Below are positions 36,499 to 44,866 of a stretch of 64,000 bases of DNA, piece by piece; the first letter of the stretch is position 1, and the number at the start of each line of letters is the position of its first letter. A model generated the notes under the pieces. It saw nothing but the letters and a program-made list of their open reading frames with translations, did no database searches and was not told where the DNA came from. The position numbers were made by a program, and so were the translations under genes. The stretch spans positions 5,146,001-5,210,000 of the forward strand of contig NZ_QASA01000001.1 of assembly GCF_003340495.1 (NCBI RefSeq), read 5' to 3'. Origin of the DNA: Adhaeribacter pallidiroseus. Its GTDB lineage: Bacteria; Bacteroidota; Bacteroidia; Cytophagales; Hymenobacteraceae.

Positions 36499-36548
36499 TG
36501 TCCGGTTTTGATACAGCTCATTGGAGTAAAGTGTCCGGTGATGTAACA
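36499..36548 (-). promoter_or_regulatory. paired activator sites upstream of the adaptor gene
   Basis: TGTCCGGTTTTGATACA at 36499-36515 and TGTCCGGTGATGTAACA at 36532-36548, 33 bases start to start. This is ten bases (about one DNA turn) more than in front of permease 1. The first site starts 63 bases upstream of the -24 box edge, again ten more than for permease 1. Confidence 0.6.
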
Positions 36549-36689
36549 CGAAAGAAGGAGCAGTTATTCCGTTCGTATTAAATAAAAGCATTATGACTGG
36601 ATTGATTAACTTTTAGTAAATATAAGCTTATCCGGGGAGCTGGTAAGTACATTTTTAAATGGAGACCTGACAAACGAAATCAGCAGCCA

Positions 36690-38027
36690 TCAGGAGGCAG
36701 CATCCAGGAGGGAGTTGTGTTTGGTATCGCGCATGGTGAGGTATACCAACAGGGAAATAAAGATACAACCCGTAACGTACCAGTAAAAATAGCTTTCGTT
36801 ACCGGCATTTTTAAAACGAAGCGCCACGTACTCGGCGGTTCCGCCAAAAAGAGCCACCGTTACGGAATACGGAAAACCTACGCCCAAGGCCCGGATTTCA
36901 GTCGGGAACAACTCCGCTTTCACCACCGCATTGATGGACGTATACCCGCTAACAATCAGCAGAGCCAGCATAATCAGCCCGAAAGCTTGCCATTGGCTGG
37001 TAGTCTGGCTTAAAGTGGTAAGCAAAGGCACGGTGGCCAAAGTACCGAACAGCCCAAACCCAATCAGTAAAGGCTTACGGCCAATATGGTCGGAGAGTAA
37101 ACCAAAAAGCGGCTGCAGGGCCGCATAAATCAACAGCGATACAAACGTTATTTGCGTAGACTGGCTTTTGCTGAGGTGTACGGTATTTACCAGAAATTTT
37201 TGCATGTAGGTGCTGTAGGTGTAAAAAGCAATGGTACCGCCCAGGGTGAGGCCAACCACTATCGCTACGGCTTTGGGGTGCTGCAAGAGTTGCTTAATGG
37301 TGCCGTTCTTTTTCAGTACAGCCGTACCTTTTTCCGGGTTAAAAGCCACTGATTCCGGCATGTGGCTGCGCAGATACAGCGCCGTTAACGATAAACCGGC
37401 GCCCATCACAAACGGGATGCGCCAACCCCAGGCATGCAATTGGGCTTCGGTTAAAAAGAACTGCTGCAAAAGTAACTGAATGCCCAAAGCAATCAACTGC
37501 CCGCCAATTAGGGTAACGTACTGAAAGCTGGAATAAAAACCCCGCCGCTTAGTTGTAGCCATTTCGCTTAAATAGGTAGCCGAAGTCCCGTACTCGCCAC
37601 CTACGCTTAAACCTTGCAGCAAACGGGCAAATAAAAGCAAAACAGCCGCTAGCACCCCAATAGCCTCGTAAGCAGGCGTAACTGCAATCAGCAAAGACCC
37701 AAACGACATCAGCAGCACCGAAAGCGTCATGGCAAACTTGCGCCCCGCTCGGTCGGCCAGGCGGCCAAACAACCATCCGCCAATGGGACGCATGAGAAAG
37801 CCTACCGCAAAAATACCCGCTGTATTTAAAAGCTGGGCCGTGGCACTGCTCTTGGGGAAAAACACTGGCGCAAAATAAATGGAAAAAGCCGAGTACGCGT
37901 ACCAATCGTACCACTCCACCAAATTGCCCATCGAACCGCTGATGATGGCTTTCAGGCGGTTGGGTTGATAAGCGGGGGCCTCGGTGGAACCCGTAATTGC
38001 TGCTGCTGAATTGCTCCGTATAGCCAT
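36690..38027 (-). CDS. MFS transporter, metabolite:H+ symporter (KgtP/ProP-like)
   Basis: A 445-residue, 12-helix transporter. MHS-family hallmarks are present: NLVEWYDWYAYSAFSIYFAPVFF near residue 36, the loop 2-3 motif GGWLFGRLADRAGRKFAM, and LLQGLSVGGEYGTSATYLSE, which closely matches alpha-ketoglutarate permeases. A second GLLSDHIGRKPLL repeat lies in the C-half. It probably imports a dicarboxylate or related acid by proton symport; the exact substrate cannot be told. It is unlinked to the adaptor unit, having its own upstream spacer. Confidence 0.88.
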   Translation of the reverse strand: MAIRSNSAAAITGSTEAPAYQPNRLKAIISGSMGNLVEWYDWYAYSAFSIYFAPVFFPKSSATAQLLNTAGIFAVGFLMRPIGGWLFGRLADRAGRKFAMTLSVLLMSFGSLLIAVTPAYEAIGVLAAVLLLFARLLQGLSVGGEYGTSATYLSEMATTKRRGFYSSFQYVTLIGGQLIALGIQLLLQQFFLTEAQLHAWGWRIPFVMGAGLSLTALYLRSHMPESVAFNPEKGTAVLKKNGTIKQLLQHPKAVAIVVGLTLGGTIAFYTYSTYMQKFLVNTVHLSKSQSTQITFVSLLIYAALQPLFGLLSDHIGRKPLLIGFGLFGTLATVPLLTTLSQTTSQWQAFGLIMLALLIVSGYTSINAVVKAELFPTEIRALGVGFPYSVTVALFGGTAEYVALRFKNAGNESYFYWYVTGCIFISLLVYLTMRDTKHNSLLDAAS

Positions 38028-38500
38028 AGAACCCGTTTGTCGCTGAAATAAAGAAATGTGATACTACTCAAGTAAAACTAATTATTTTAATTTAGCAACA
38101 GCTTCCTTTAGTGGCCGGATTATCTGTACATAGCCAGATCGTAGCTTTAAATGCGATTATCTTAAATTTTCATTATTTGTAACAAAGCAAATACTGCCAA
38201 TTACCTCTTAAGCCATTATTTGTGTACCTACGCCTATACCTTATAAATACCAGCATAGAACCTGGCTCGCTTTATTTATCTCCCGCAGTTATCCTTAACC
38301 CAGAAACATCTGCTTAAATAACTTGTGTAGAAATCGGGCGAATTGCAGCCGCTGAAAAGCATAATTTAGTATTAACTTAAACCAAGGCGATGCACCTTCG
38401 ACAGAATTATACGTTTTCTTATAATCTCCCCGGAATGTTAGTGATTCTTACTACATTGAATAACCCCGTGGAGGTTTCGTAATTTATAAATTAAAAATCT
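38028..38500. other. divergent intergenic stretch
   Basis: About 470 AT-rich bases between the divergent MFS and membrane-protein genes. No gene, RNA or convincing promoter pair is seen. Confidence 0.35.
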
Positions 38501-39016
38501 ATGTATAAACTAATCGGGAAAGTTCTCGCTGTTGGGTATTCGTTCATTATTTTTCTGCTGATCTGCTGCGCCTTTAGTTTAATTTTCTTCGGCGTAACCG
38601 AGTTGTGGCAGGGCATTCACCCCAACGCTACTATAGACCTGCGAACCCGGTTCAATTCTATTCTGGAAAGCATTGGCTTATTAACTATTGCCGTAGTAGC
38701 CCTCGAACTCGGGCAAACCATCTTGGAAGAAGAAGTACGGCGCGAGGCGCACGTGAGCGCTCCCACCCGGGTCCGGCGATTTCTATCCCGGTTCTTAGTA
38801 GTCATCATTGTGGCCCTCTCTATTGAGTGCTTAATTACTATTTTTAAACTGGCCTATAAAAATCCGGAACAGTTGCCGCAAGCCGCTTCTATCGGCATTG
38901 CCGCGGGTGTGCTGCTGGTGGCTTGGGGCGTGTTTATTAAATTAAATAAGAGCGCCGAAGAAATAGAACCGGAAGCCATGGAGAAGACCAAGCAGGAAGA
39001 TAAAAAGTTGGAGTGA
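38501..39016 (+). CDS. four-helix inner-membrane protein of unknown function
   Basis: A 171-residue protein with hydrophobic helices near residues 7-33 (YSFIIFLLICCAFSLIFFGV), 53-72, 93-113 (LVVIIVALSIECLITIFKL) and 126-146 (AASIGIAAGVLLVAWGVFI), and a charged Glu/Lys cytoplasmic tail. The E-L-G-Q-T-I segment between helices (LELGQTILEEEVRREAHVSAP) looks conserved, but I do not recognise the family with confidence. It stands alone. Confidence 0.7.
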   Translation: MYKLIGKVLAVGYSFIIFLLICCAFSLIFFGVTELWQGIHPNATIDLRTRFNSILESIGLLTIAVVALELGQTILEEEVRREAHVSAPTRVRRFLSRFLVVIIVALSIECLITIFKLAYKNPEQLPQAASIGIAAGVLLVAWGVFIKLNKSAEEIEPEAMEKTKQEDKKLE

Positions 39017-39066
39017 GAAATTAGACTGCTTTATTTTTCTGCCTGGTTTATGAATGGTGTAAACCC

Positions 39067-39248
39067 GTTTGTGAAGACACAAACGCGGGCGTAGAAATTT
39101 GTTGCTGTATTAATCCCTACCTTAACAATAAAAATTTTGTTAAAAAATTTGACAATAAAAATTTTGTCAAATTTGGAATTTTAATAAACCTGTTAATGGC
39201 ATCATAAACGATTTTAGCACCCCTGCCCGTGTTTGTGTCTTCACAAAC
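39067..39248. repeat. REPIN-like element (two inverted REP hairpins)
   Basis: A 24-base sequence at 39067-39090 recurs inverted at 39225-39248 with 23 of 24 matches. Each copy contains its own hairpin (GTTTGTG, loop AAGA, CACAAAC) followed by a G-rich tail GCGGGC or ACGGGC, the form of a REP unit. Between them lie AT-rich repeats of ATAAAAATTTTGT. Two REPs in inverted orientation make a REPIN. A RAYT-type transposase remnant starts 43 bases to the right. Confidence 0.75.
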
Positions 39249-39290
39249 ACTTTCTTCATTCTATCGTTACTTCCAAGCTAGGAGCTGGGG

Positions 39291-39458
39291 AAAATCTATT
39301 TTTACACCGCCACTATTCTACACTGGAAAACTCTACTTAAACCAGATAAATACAAAGAAGTCATTCTAAACTTCTTGCGGTTTCTGGCAGCAGAAAAGAA
39401 GATAATAGTATACGGATTTGTTATTATGCTTAACCACCTGCATCTTATATGGGAGCTT
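39291..39458 (+). pseudogene. REP-associated tyrosine transposase (RAYT / Y1_Tnp) 5' remnant
   Basis: The plus frame from 39291 reads KIYFYTATILHWKTLLKP, then YKEVILNFLRFLAAEKK, then YGFVIMLNHLHLIWELTQ. This is the N-terminal third of a Y1/IS200-like transposase, with the HUH pair His-x-His kept in LNHLHLIW. There is no good start codon, and the sequence turns to non-homologous DNA after about 39458, before the catalytic Tyr. It is a fragment and cannot be active. RAYT proteins mobilise REP/REPIN repeats such as the one just upstream. Confidence 0.75.
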
Positions 39459-39501
39459 ACGCAAATTGTAAGTGTCCGCGGAGCGAAATGTAATAAAATC
39501 A

Positions 39502-39528
39502 AAAAGGGAGCTTTCTTAGCTCCCTTTT
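39502..39528. terminator. hairpin terminator of the Ntn hydrolase unit
   Basis: Eleven-base arms AAAAGGGAGCT and AGCTCCCTTTT around a five-base loop, ending 20 bases past the stop of the 59-residue gene on the minus strand, with T-rich sequence following. Its A/T flanks would let it work in both directions. Confidence 0.75.
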
Positions 39529-39547
39529 GTATATTTAACCACTAATG

Positions 39548-39727
39548 TTATTTAGCACTTTCAAGTATCTTCTTTACTTCAGTCGAAAGAATTTTTTGAA
39601 TATCCTTTACAGTTGAGTGTTCAGTAATCTTATCATTAGAACGAACAGAAGAAGCAACAAAATGGCCTTTTGTAGCTTTACCACTATCCCTTTTAGAATA
39701 AGTACCAACCATTTTTAATGTTTCCAT
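39548..39727 (-). CDS. 59-residue basic protein, partner of the Ntn hydrolase
   Basis: A small gene from ATG 39727 (METLKMVGTYSK) or from the second ATG at 39712. The product is Lys/Ser-rich with a predicted C-terminal helix (KDIQKILSTEVKKILES) and a polar N-terminal half (RDSGKATKGHFVASSVRSND). It starts 16 bases after the Ntn hydrolase stop on the same strand, shares its AT-rich composition and is followed by the hairpin at 39502-39528, so both form one unit. I do not recognise the family. It may be a substrate, activator or inhibitor of the hydrolase; this is a guess from position only. Confidence 0.65.
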   Translation of the reverse strand: METLKMVGTYSKRDSGKATKGHFVASSVRSNDKITEHSTVKDIQKILSTEVKKILESAK

Positions 39728-39743
39728 TGCTTTATAATTAATT

Positions 39744-41039
39744 TTATGTATTCCTTTGATTAAATACGCTAGCTAAATAATTAAGGTTCATTTCAGGTTT
39801 AAAGTAATGTTTACGCTTAATCCATACGAAACCATCCCCTTTGGTTATTACTGCAACATCTACAGGACCACCTACAGATTCTTCCTCAAAGCTAACCCTT
39901 CTTTTTAAATAAGTCAAATCTATCAAAGATTCTGCCATCTCAGTTAAATCTTCTTTAGATAAAGTACCTATTGTTCTCAATATAGGAAACAAATTTCTTT
40001 CGTTACAAACCTCGTCAACAATTTTTTTAAATTTATCTATAAGAGCAGGTGTTGTATTAAGTATAGCCTTTATGGCATTACTATCTGTATTTGTAGGAAT
40101 AGCATTTTCAATATCTACATTATAAATATCTAGAATAGTTTTAAACCCGGCAGTTATATTATTTATAATAAATGGATCTATACCTTTTAAAAAAGTTGAA
40201 ATTATGTCAACTTGTGCAAATGGAGTTATAGCTCCGGTATTTTGAGTACTTATAATAACATCTTCCGACAGTTTATACCTAATCCGATGATCTATAATAC
40301 CTCCAATTATATATGACCTTAATTTAGGAAACACATCATCTTCTCCAAACCCGGTAATAATAATACCAGAATATGGATTGTCAAATATATCTTTGACAAT
40401 ATTTAAATAGATAAATTCTTTAAATGCTATAAGAGAGGTTTCTGCAAGACTTAGGTTTACACTACTATATAAATTATTAATATAAGTAACAATATTAACT
40501 TCATAAGCAGCTAAAAACATTTCTTGTGTATAATCAATAAACTCAATTAGAGTATTAGTATTATTAATACTCTGAATATTCCGCTGAATTATATTAACTA
40601 AAATATTATTAAACTCCTGGTTTACATCAATTTGGCTTTTATCAGGGAAAGTATCTTCAAATTCAGTGCTTGCTACTTCATGTATACTTTTAACTACATT
40701 AAAAATAGTTGTATTTAAATATAATTCTACATCGTAAGTATTAACTCTTAACTTGATTTTATTTAAATAAGTAATAAAGTCATTCGCATATTCAAAGAGA
40801 TTAGGAAAATTCCGTGTTCCTAATTCTTTCTTATACATTTTTATGATTGTTTCCCATGGTATACCCATGAATTCGGCAGAATTATATATACTTATACCAA
40901 CTGGGTAATTGGAAGCAAGATTGAATATTTTATTTGCATTATTGTAGACTTTATTTACTTCTCCACCACTCACTGTTGAGGCACTATCAGCAGCAAGAGC
41001 AACAGCAGACTTATTCAAAACACCGATTATTGCAGTCAT
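39744..41039 (-). CDS. proteasome-beta-like Ntn hydrolase with a long helical insertion
   Basis: A 431-residue protein. The N-terminus MTAIIGVLNKSAVALAADSA matches proteasome/HslV beta subunits: after Met removal it would begin with Thr, with Asp 17 residues in (AADS) and a Lys in NKIFNL at position 36 (33 in the 20S subunit). A Gly-rich strand near residue 225 (GIIITGFGEDD, then YIIGGIID) resembles a later core strand. Residues about 60-220 are Ile/Asn-rich and probably helical, unlike known 200-240-residue HslV or Anbu proteins. There is no signal peptide. Codon usage is strikingly AT-rich beside its GC-richer neighbours, which suggests acquisition. I infer a self-activated peptidase; no known family name is assigned. 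Confidence 0.65.
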   Translation of the reverse strand: MTAIIGVLNKSAVALAADSASTVSGGEVNKVYNNANKIFNLASNYPVGISIYNSAEFMGIPWETIIKMYKKELGTRNFPNLFEYANDFITYLNKIKLRVNTYDVELYLNTTIFNVVKSIHEVASTEFEDTFPDKSQIDVNQEFNNILVNIIQRNIQSINNTNTLIEFIDYTQEMFLAAYEVNIVTYINNLYSSVNLSLAETSLIAFKEFIYLNIVKDIFDNPYSGIIITGFGEDDVFPKLRSYIIGGIIDHRIRYKLSEDVIISTQNTGAITPFAQVDIISTFLKGIDPFIINNITAGFKTILDIYNVDIENAIPTNTDSNAIKAILNTTPALIDKFKKIVDEVCNERNLFPILRTIGTLSKEDLTEMAESLIDLTYLKRRVSFEEESVGGPVDVAVITKGDGFVWIKRKHYFKPEMNLNYLASVFNQRNT

Positions 41040-41176
41040 TATTTTAGTTATTTATAGCAATTAAAGCATTAAAAATTGATAGTCCAATTTCTTATAAACA
41101 AATAATTATATAATTATATATAATCACTCCCTCACCCATACCAAAATCTTTCTAAATACACAATCCCCTTCCTGGC

Positions 41177-41207
41177 TTTGCCTTCCGGTTTTTACGGTGT
41201 AAATTTG
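41177..41207 (+). promoter_or_regulatory. Bacteroidota primary-sigma promoter of tex
   Basis: TTTG at 41177-41180, a 19-base spacer, then TAAATTTG at 41200-41207. This fits the TTTG-N19-TAnnTTTG consensus exactly. The start codon follows 28 bases downstream. Confidence 0.75.
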
Positions 41208-41235
41208 AACGGTATAACCCGAAGCCTAGTGCCGC

Positions 41236-43497
41236 ATGGAAGAACTGATTAGAAATTACCTTAAAATTGCCACCGAGCTGCGTATCAGCATCAAGCAAGT
41301 ACAAGCAACCGTAGAATTATTAGACGAAGGCGCTACCGTGCCTTTTATTTCGCGTTACCGCAAAGAAGTTACCGGCTCTTTAGACGAAGTAGCCGTGGCG
41401 GGCATCCGCGACCGCATGGAACAGCTCCGCGAACTGGATAAACGCCGCGAAGCCATTCTCAAATCCATCCGGGAGCAACAAAAACTAACTCCCGAACTCG
41501 AGGCCCAAATTAACGCCGCCGAAACCATGGCGGTGCTCGAAGATATTTATTTGCCTTACAAACCCAAGCGCCGCACCAAAGCCACCATTGCCCGCGAAAA
41601 AGGTTTGGAGCCATTGGCCCAGCGTTTATTTGAACAAGAGAAATTTGACGTAACCGCCGAAGCCCAGCAATACATCAGCGAAGAAAAAGAAGTAAAAGAC
41701 ACCGAAGAAGCCTTAGCTGGTGCCCGCGATATTATAGCCGAGTGGATTAACGAAAATCCCGATGCTCGGGCCCGCATGCGGAACTTGTTCGAAAAGAAAG
41801 GCATGTTCAAAAGCCGCGTGATGGTGGGCAAGGAAGAAGAAGGCCAGAAATACAAAGATTATTTTGAGTGGGAAGAACCCATCGAGAAAGCCCCTTCGCA
41901 CCGCGTATTGGCTATGCGCCGCGGCGAAAACGAAATGATTTTGATGCTCAACGCGCAACCCGAGGAAGAAGAAGCCATTGAACTGCTCGAAAGCCTATTC
42001 GTGAAAGGCAGTAACGAAGCGGCTCAGCAGGTAAAAATAGCCACCAAAGACGCCTACAAACGCATGCTGAAGCTCTCGATGGAAACCGAAATCCGGATGC
42101 TGTCGAAGAAGCGCGCCGACGAAGAAGCGATTCGGGTATTCGCCGATAATTTACGGCAATTATTACTCTCGGCTCCGCTGGGCCAGAAAACCGTTTTGGC
42201 CCTGGACCCGGGTTTTCGGACGGGTTGTAAGCTGGTGGTACTGGACAAACAAGGCAAATTACTGCACAACGAAAACGTGTATCCGCACACCGGCGCCCGC
42301 CAGGCCCAGGAAGCGGCCAGTACCGTTAAATATTTAGCCTCCAAATACGAAGTAGAAGCTATTGCCATTGGCAACGGCACCGCCAGCCGCGAAACCGAAA
42401 CCTTTGTGCGCGGCTTGGGCTTACCCAATACCATTGCCGTGGTAATGGTAAACGAAAGCGGCGCTTCTATTTACTCGGCCTCGGATGTAGCCCGCGAAGA
42501 ATTTCCGGACCATGATGTTACCGTGCGGGGTGCTGTTTCTATTGGTCGTCGTTTAATGGACCCATTGGCCGAACTGGTAAAACTCGATCCTAAAAGCATT
42601 GGTGTGGGTCAATACCAGCACGACGTCGACCAGTTTGCTTTGAAACATTCTCTGGACGATGTAGTGATGAGTTCGGTAAACGCCGTGGGTGTAGAAGTAA
42701 ATACCGCCAGTAAGCAATTATTAACCTACGTATCGGGCTTAGGTCCGAGCCTGGCGCAAAACATTGTGGAATACCGCAACCAAAACGGCCCGTTCCGTAC
42801 GCGCGCCGAACTGAAAAAAGTACCGCGTTTAGGCGACAAAGCTTTTGAACAAGCCGCCGGTTTCTTGCGCATCCGCCACGCTAAAAACCCGCTGGATGCC
42901 AGCGCCGTGCACCCCGAACGCTACGAACTGGTAGAACGCATGGCGAAAGACTTAGGCACTACCGTCACCGACCTGATGAAAAAGCCGGAGCTGCGCAAGC
43001 AAATAAATTTAAAAAATTACGTAACCGACACGGTTGGTTTGCCTACGCTCCAGGATATTATGAGCGAGCTGGCTAAACCCGGCCGCGACCCGCGCGAAAG
43101 TTTTGAGGCGTTCTCGTTTACCGAAGGCGTAAACGAAATCAATGATTTACGGACCGGCATGAAGTTACCCGGCATTATTACCAACGTAACCGCTTTTGGG
43201 GCCTTCGTGGATATCGGCGTACACCAGGACGGTTTAGTACACGTGAGTCATTTATCCGACCGCTTTGTAAGCAATCCGCACGAAGTGGTGAAAGTGGGTC
43301 AACGGGTAGAAGTTACCGTTTTGGAAGTAGATGCCGCGCGTAAGCGTATTTCCTTGTCCTTAAAAACCGAACCTAGTGCCGCAAAGCCAGCTGGTGGAGC
43401 GGGCTCCGGTAAAAAAGGCGATAAAAATAAACGCGAAGAAGAACCGCAAAACGATTTTGCTGCGAAACTGGCTATGCTGAAAGGAAAGTTTAAGTAA
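41236..43497 (+). CDS. tex: Tex-family S1 RNA-binding transcription accessory protein
   Basis: A 753-residue cytoplasmic protein with the Tex order of domains. The N-terminal helical region has VPFISRYRKEVTGSLDEV. A YqgF/RuvC-like fold starts near residue 320 (VLALDPGFRTGCKLVVLD), then helix-hairpin-helix DNA-binding motifs (ASKQLLTYVSGLGPSLAQNI, and the later PRLGDKAFEQAAGFLRI). A C-terminal S1 domain spans about 645-720 (GIITNVTAFGAFVDIGVHQ, DGLVHVSHLSDRF). A Lys/Gly/Glu-rich tail follows. Tex binds nucleic acids and affects transcription and ribosome-linked processes. It stands alone behind a good promoter. Confidence 0.95.
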   Translation: MEELIRNYLKIATELRISIKQVQATVELLDEGATVPFISRYRKEVTGSLDEVAVAGIRDRMEQLRELDKRREAILKSIREQQKLTPELEAQINAAETMAVLEDIYLPYKPKRRTKATIAREKGLEPLAQRLFEQEKFDVTAEAQQYISEEKEVKDTEEALAGARDIIAEWINENPDARARMRNLFEKKGMFKSRVMVGKEEEGQKYKDYFEWEEPIEKAPSHRVLAMRRGENEMILMLNAQPEEEEAIELLESLFVKGSNEAAQQVKIATKDAYKRMLKLSMETEIRMLSKKRADEEAIRVFADNLRQLLLSAPLGQKTVLALDPGFRTGCKLVVLDKQGKLLHNENVYPHTGARQAQEAASTVKYLASKYEVEAIAIGNGTASRETETFVRGLGLPNTIAVVMVNESGASIYSASDVAREEFPDHDVTVRGAVSIGRRLMDPLAELVKLDPKSIGVGQYQHDVDQFALKHSLDDVVMSSVNAVGVEVNTASKQLLTYVSGLGPSLAQNIVEYRNQNGPFRTRAELKKVPRLGDKAFEQAAGFLRIRHAKNPLDASAVHPERYELVERMAKDLGTTVTDLMKKPELRKQINLKNYVTDTVGLPTLQDIMSELAKPGRDPRESFEAFSFTEGVNEINDLRTGMKLPGIITNVTAFGAFVDIGVHQDGLVHVSHLSDRFVSNPHEVVKVGQRVEVTVLEVDAARKRISLSLKTEPSAAKPAGGAGSGKKGDKNKREEEPQNDFAAKLAMLKGKFK

Positions 43498-43615
43498 TTA
43501 CTAGCAACAATTTGTTAAAAGAAGCTAGCTTCTTATTAGAAATTTAAAAAAACGGGCTTAATAGCGTTAACAGAATGGATGTTATTACCGCTTTTAAGCT
43601 TGTTTGCGGTAAGGC

Positions 43616-43900
43616 TTATTTGTGCCGGTGGTAATCAAACTCATAATCTTCTTCGTAATTATTGCCGGCATTTTCTTCTTCGTTGTCAAATGCATCATCC
43701 GGTTCGTCATCCATCATTTCGTCCTGGTACACCGTTTTGTCCAACTCATCTTCTTTATTTAGTTGGTAAACCAAACTCAGGTATTGCCAATAGATCAGAT
43801 TTGCAAAATTACCTGCCGGCTTTGCACCCTCCGCTTTTAATGGTAGCAGTTTTCGTGGACTGTTGTGGTGGCCGGCAATAATGCATGTCGCTTGTTTCAT
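43616..43900 (-). CDS. small protein with a highly acidic C-terminus
   Basis: A 94-residue frame. The first half is neutral to basic (CIIAGHHNSPRKLLPLK, then IYWQYLSLVYQL); the last 45 residues are dominated by Asp and Glu. No signal peptide or family is recognised. The opposite strand also has a 100-codon frame, but its translation is Cys/His/Pro-rich and less gene-like. Convergent with tex. Confidence 0.5.
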   Translation of the reverse strand: MKQATCIIAGHHNSPRKLLPLKAEGAKPAGNFANLIYWQYLSLVYQLNKEDELDKTVYQDEMMDDEPDDAFDNEEENAGNNYEEDYEFDYHRHK

Positions 43901-44248
43901 CTTTTTGTAGCTTATTTCTACCGAAGGTAAGTGGTCTAGGTATTTGAAAATAATGCCGGCCGCACATTTAACTAAAATATAATATGTTATTCCCGGTAAA
44001 CCGAAAATTTTAAAAGCAGGCAGTTGGTGGTGTAGCCAAAAGCAGTTTAGGCATTAATCTGTGGTACCTATTACCCAGCTCTATTGCCCAAAGTGCGGAA
44101 ATATTCCCCAAATTATTTTTTACATCTAAAAATTCAAATTTACATAATTAATTGATTTTTAGTATATTAACTAATTATAAAGGTTTCTGGCACAGCTTTC
44201 GAACAAGGGGATACACCAATTAATGTTAAATAGCTTAAAATTACTATT
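43901..44248. other. intergenic stretch
   Basis: About 350 AT-rich bases between divergent genes; no RNA gene or strong promoter pair seen. Confidence 0.35.
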
Positions 44249-44761
44249 ATGAAGAAAATTGTTGTATCCGCTTTTTCCCTGTTTCTATTAGGCGCTGTAT
44301 CTGCTAATGCTCAAACTACTACTGGTGGTCAGTCTGGAACCGCAACCCAAACTACTACCCCCAGCACGACGCCAGGTACTACTCAATCTGGAACGCAAAC
44401 AGGTACGGCAAGCGGTACGCAGGAAGGAACCGCTGCTGGCACCACTACTACACCAGGCACTAGCGCTACGGGTGTTGGTACCGGCGCTGCCACGGGAACT
44501 GCTGCTACGGGTGCTGCCGGAACGGCCGCTGGTACTGCTGCTACCCCTGCTGCTCCGGCCGGAACAACGGTAGCCCTGGAAGAACTGCCTGCTCCGGTTA
44601 AAGCCACGCTGGCCAGCGAAAAATTAAAAACCTGGACTCCTTCTGCCGCGCAATTAGTAACCGATGCTACTACCGGTAAAGAGTACTACTCCATTGAGTT
44701 AAAACAAGCCAACCAAATAGGCACTGTTAAATTAGGTAAAGACGGTAAACCAGTTAAATAA
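44249..44761 (+). CDS. secreted Thr/Gly/Ala-rich protein
   Basis: A 170-residue protein with signal peptide (VVSAFSLFLLGAVSANAQ), then about 85 residues of low-complexity Thr/Gly/Ala/Gln repeats (GTQ, GTA, TTTPGT units), then a 60-residue folded-looking C-terminus (ELPAPVKATLASEKLKTW, EYYSIELKQANQIGTVKLGK). The C-terminus resembles the PepSY/beta-lactamase-inhibitor-like repeats of Bacteroidota secreted proteins (a conserved-looking GKEYYSIEL...GTVKLGKDGK), but the match is loose. The linker length probably varies among strains. A terminator follows. Confidence 0.75.
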   Translation: MKKIVVSAFSLFLLGAVSANAQTTTGGQSGTATQTTTPSTTPGTTQSGTQTGTASGTQEGTAAGTTTTPGTSATGVGTGAATGTAATGAAGTAAGTAATPAAPAGTTVALEELPAPVKATLASEKLKTWTPSAAQLVTDATTGKEYYSIELKQANQIGTVKLGKDGKPVK

Positions 44762-44805
44762 ATCTAAAAGCCTTTAACAAGTCCAACCTTATTGCAACCA
44801 CAAAG

Positions 44806-44836
44806 AAAAGCCGGGAAATACCCGGCTTTTTTTTAT
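44806..44836 (+). terminator. Rho-independent terminator
   Basis: Ten-base stem AAAAGCCGGG / CCCGGCTTTT with a five-base loop and a run of T, 45 bases after the Thr-rich gene and just before the NtrC-type gene. Confidence 0.88.
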
Positions 44837-44866
44837 TTTTACAGCTTCCACGTATTCCAATAAGGC

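Noticed and set aside
39067-39248. CRISPR array
   Set aside because: Only two inverted repeat copies with no regular spacers; the hairpin form fits REP units.
43579-43881. 100-codon plus frame opposite the acidic small protein
   Set aside because: Cys/His/Pro-rich, low-quality translation; the minus-strand frame is more gene-like.
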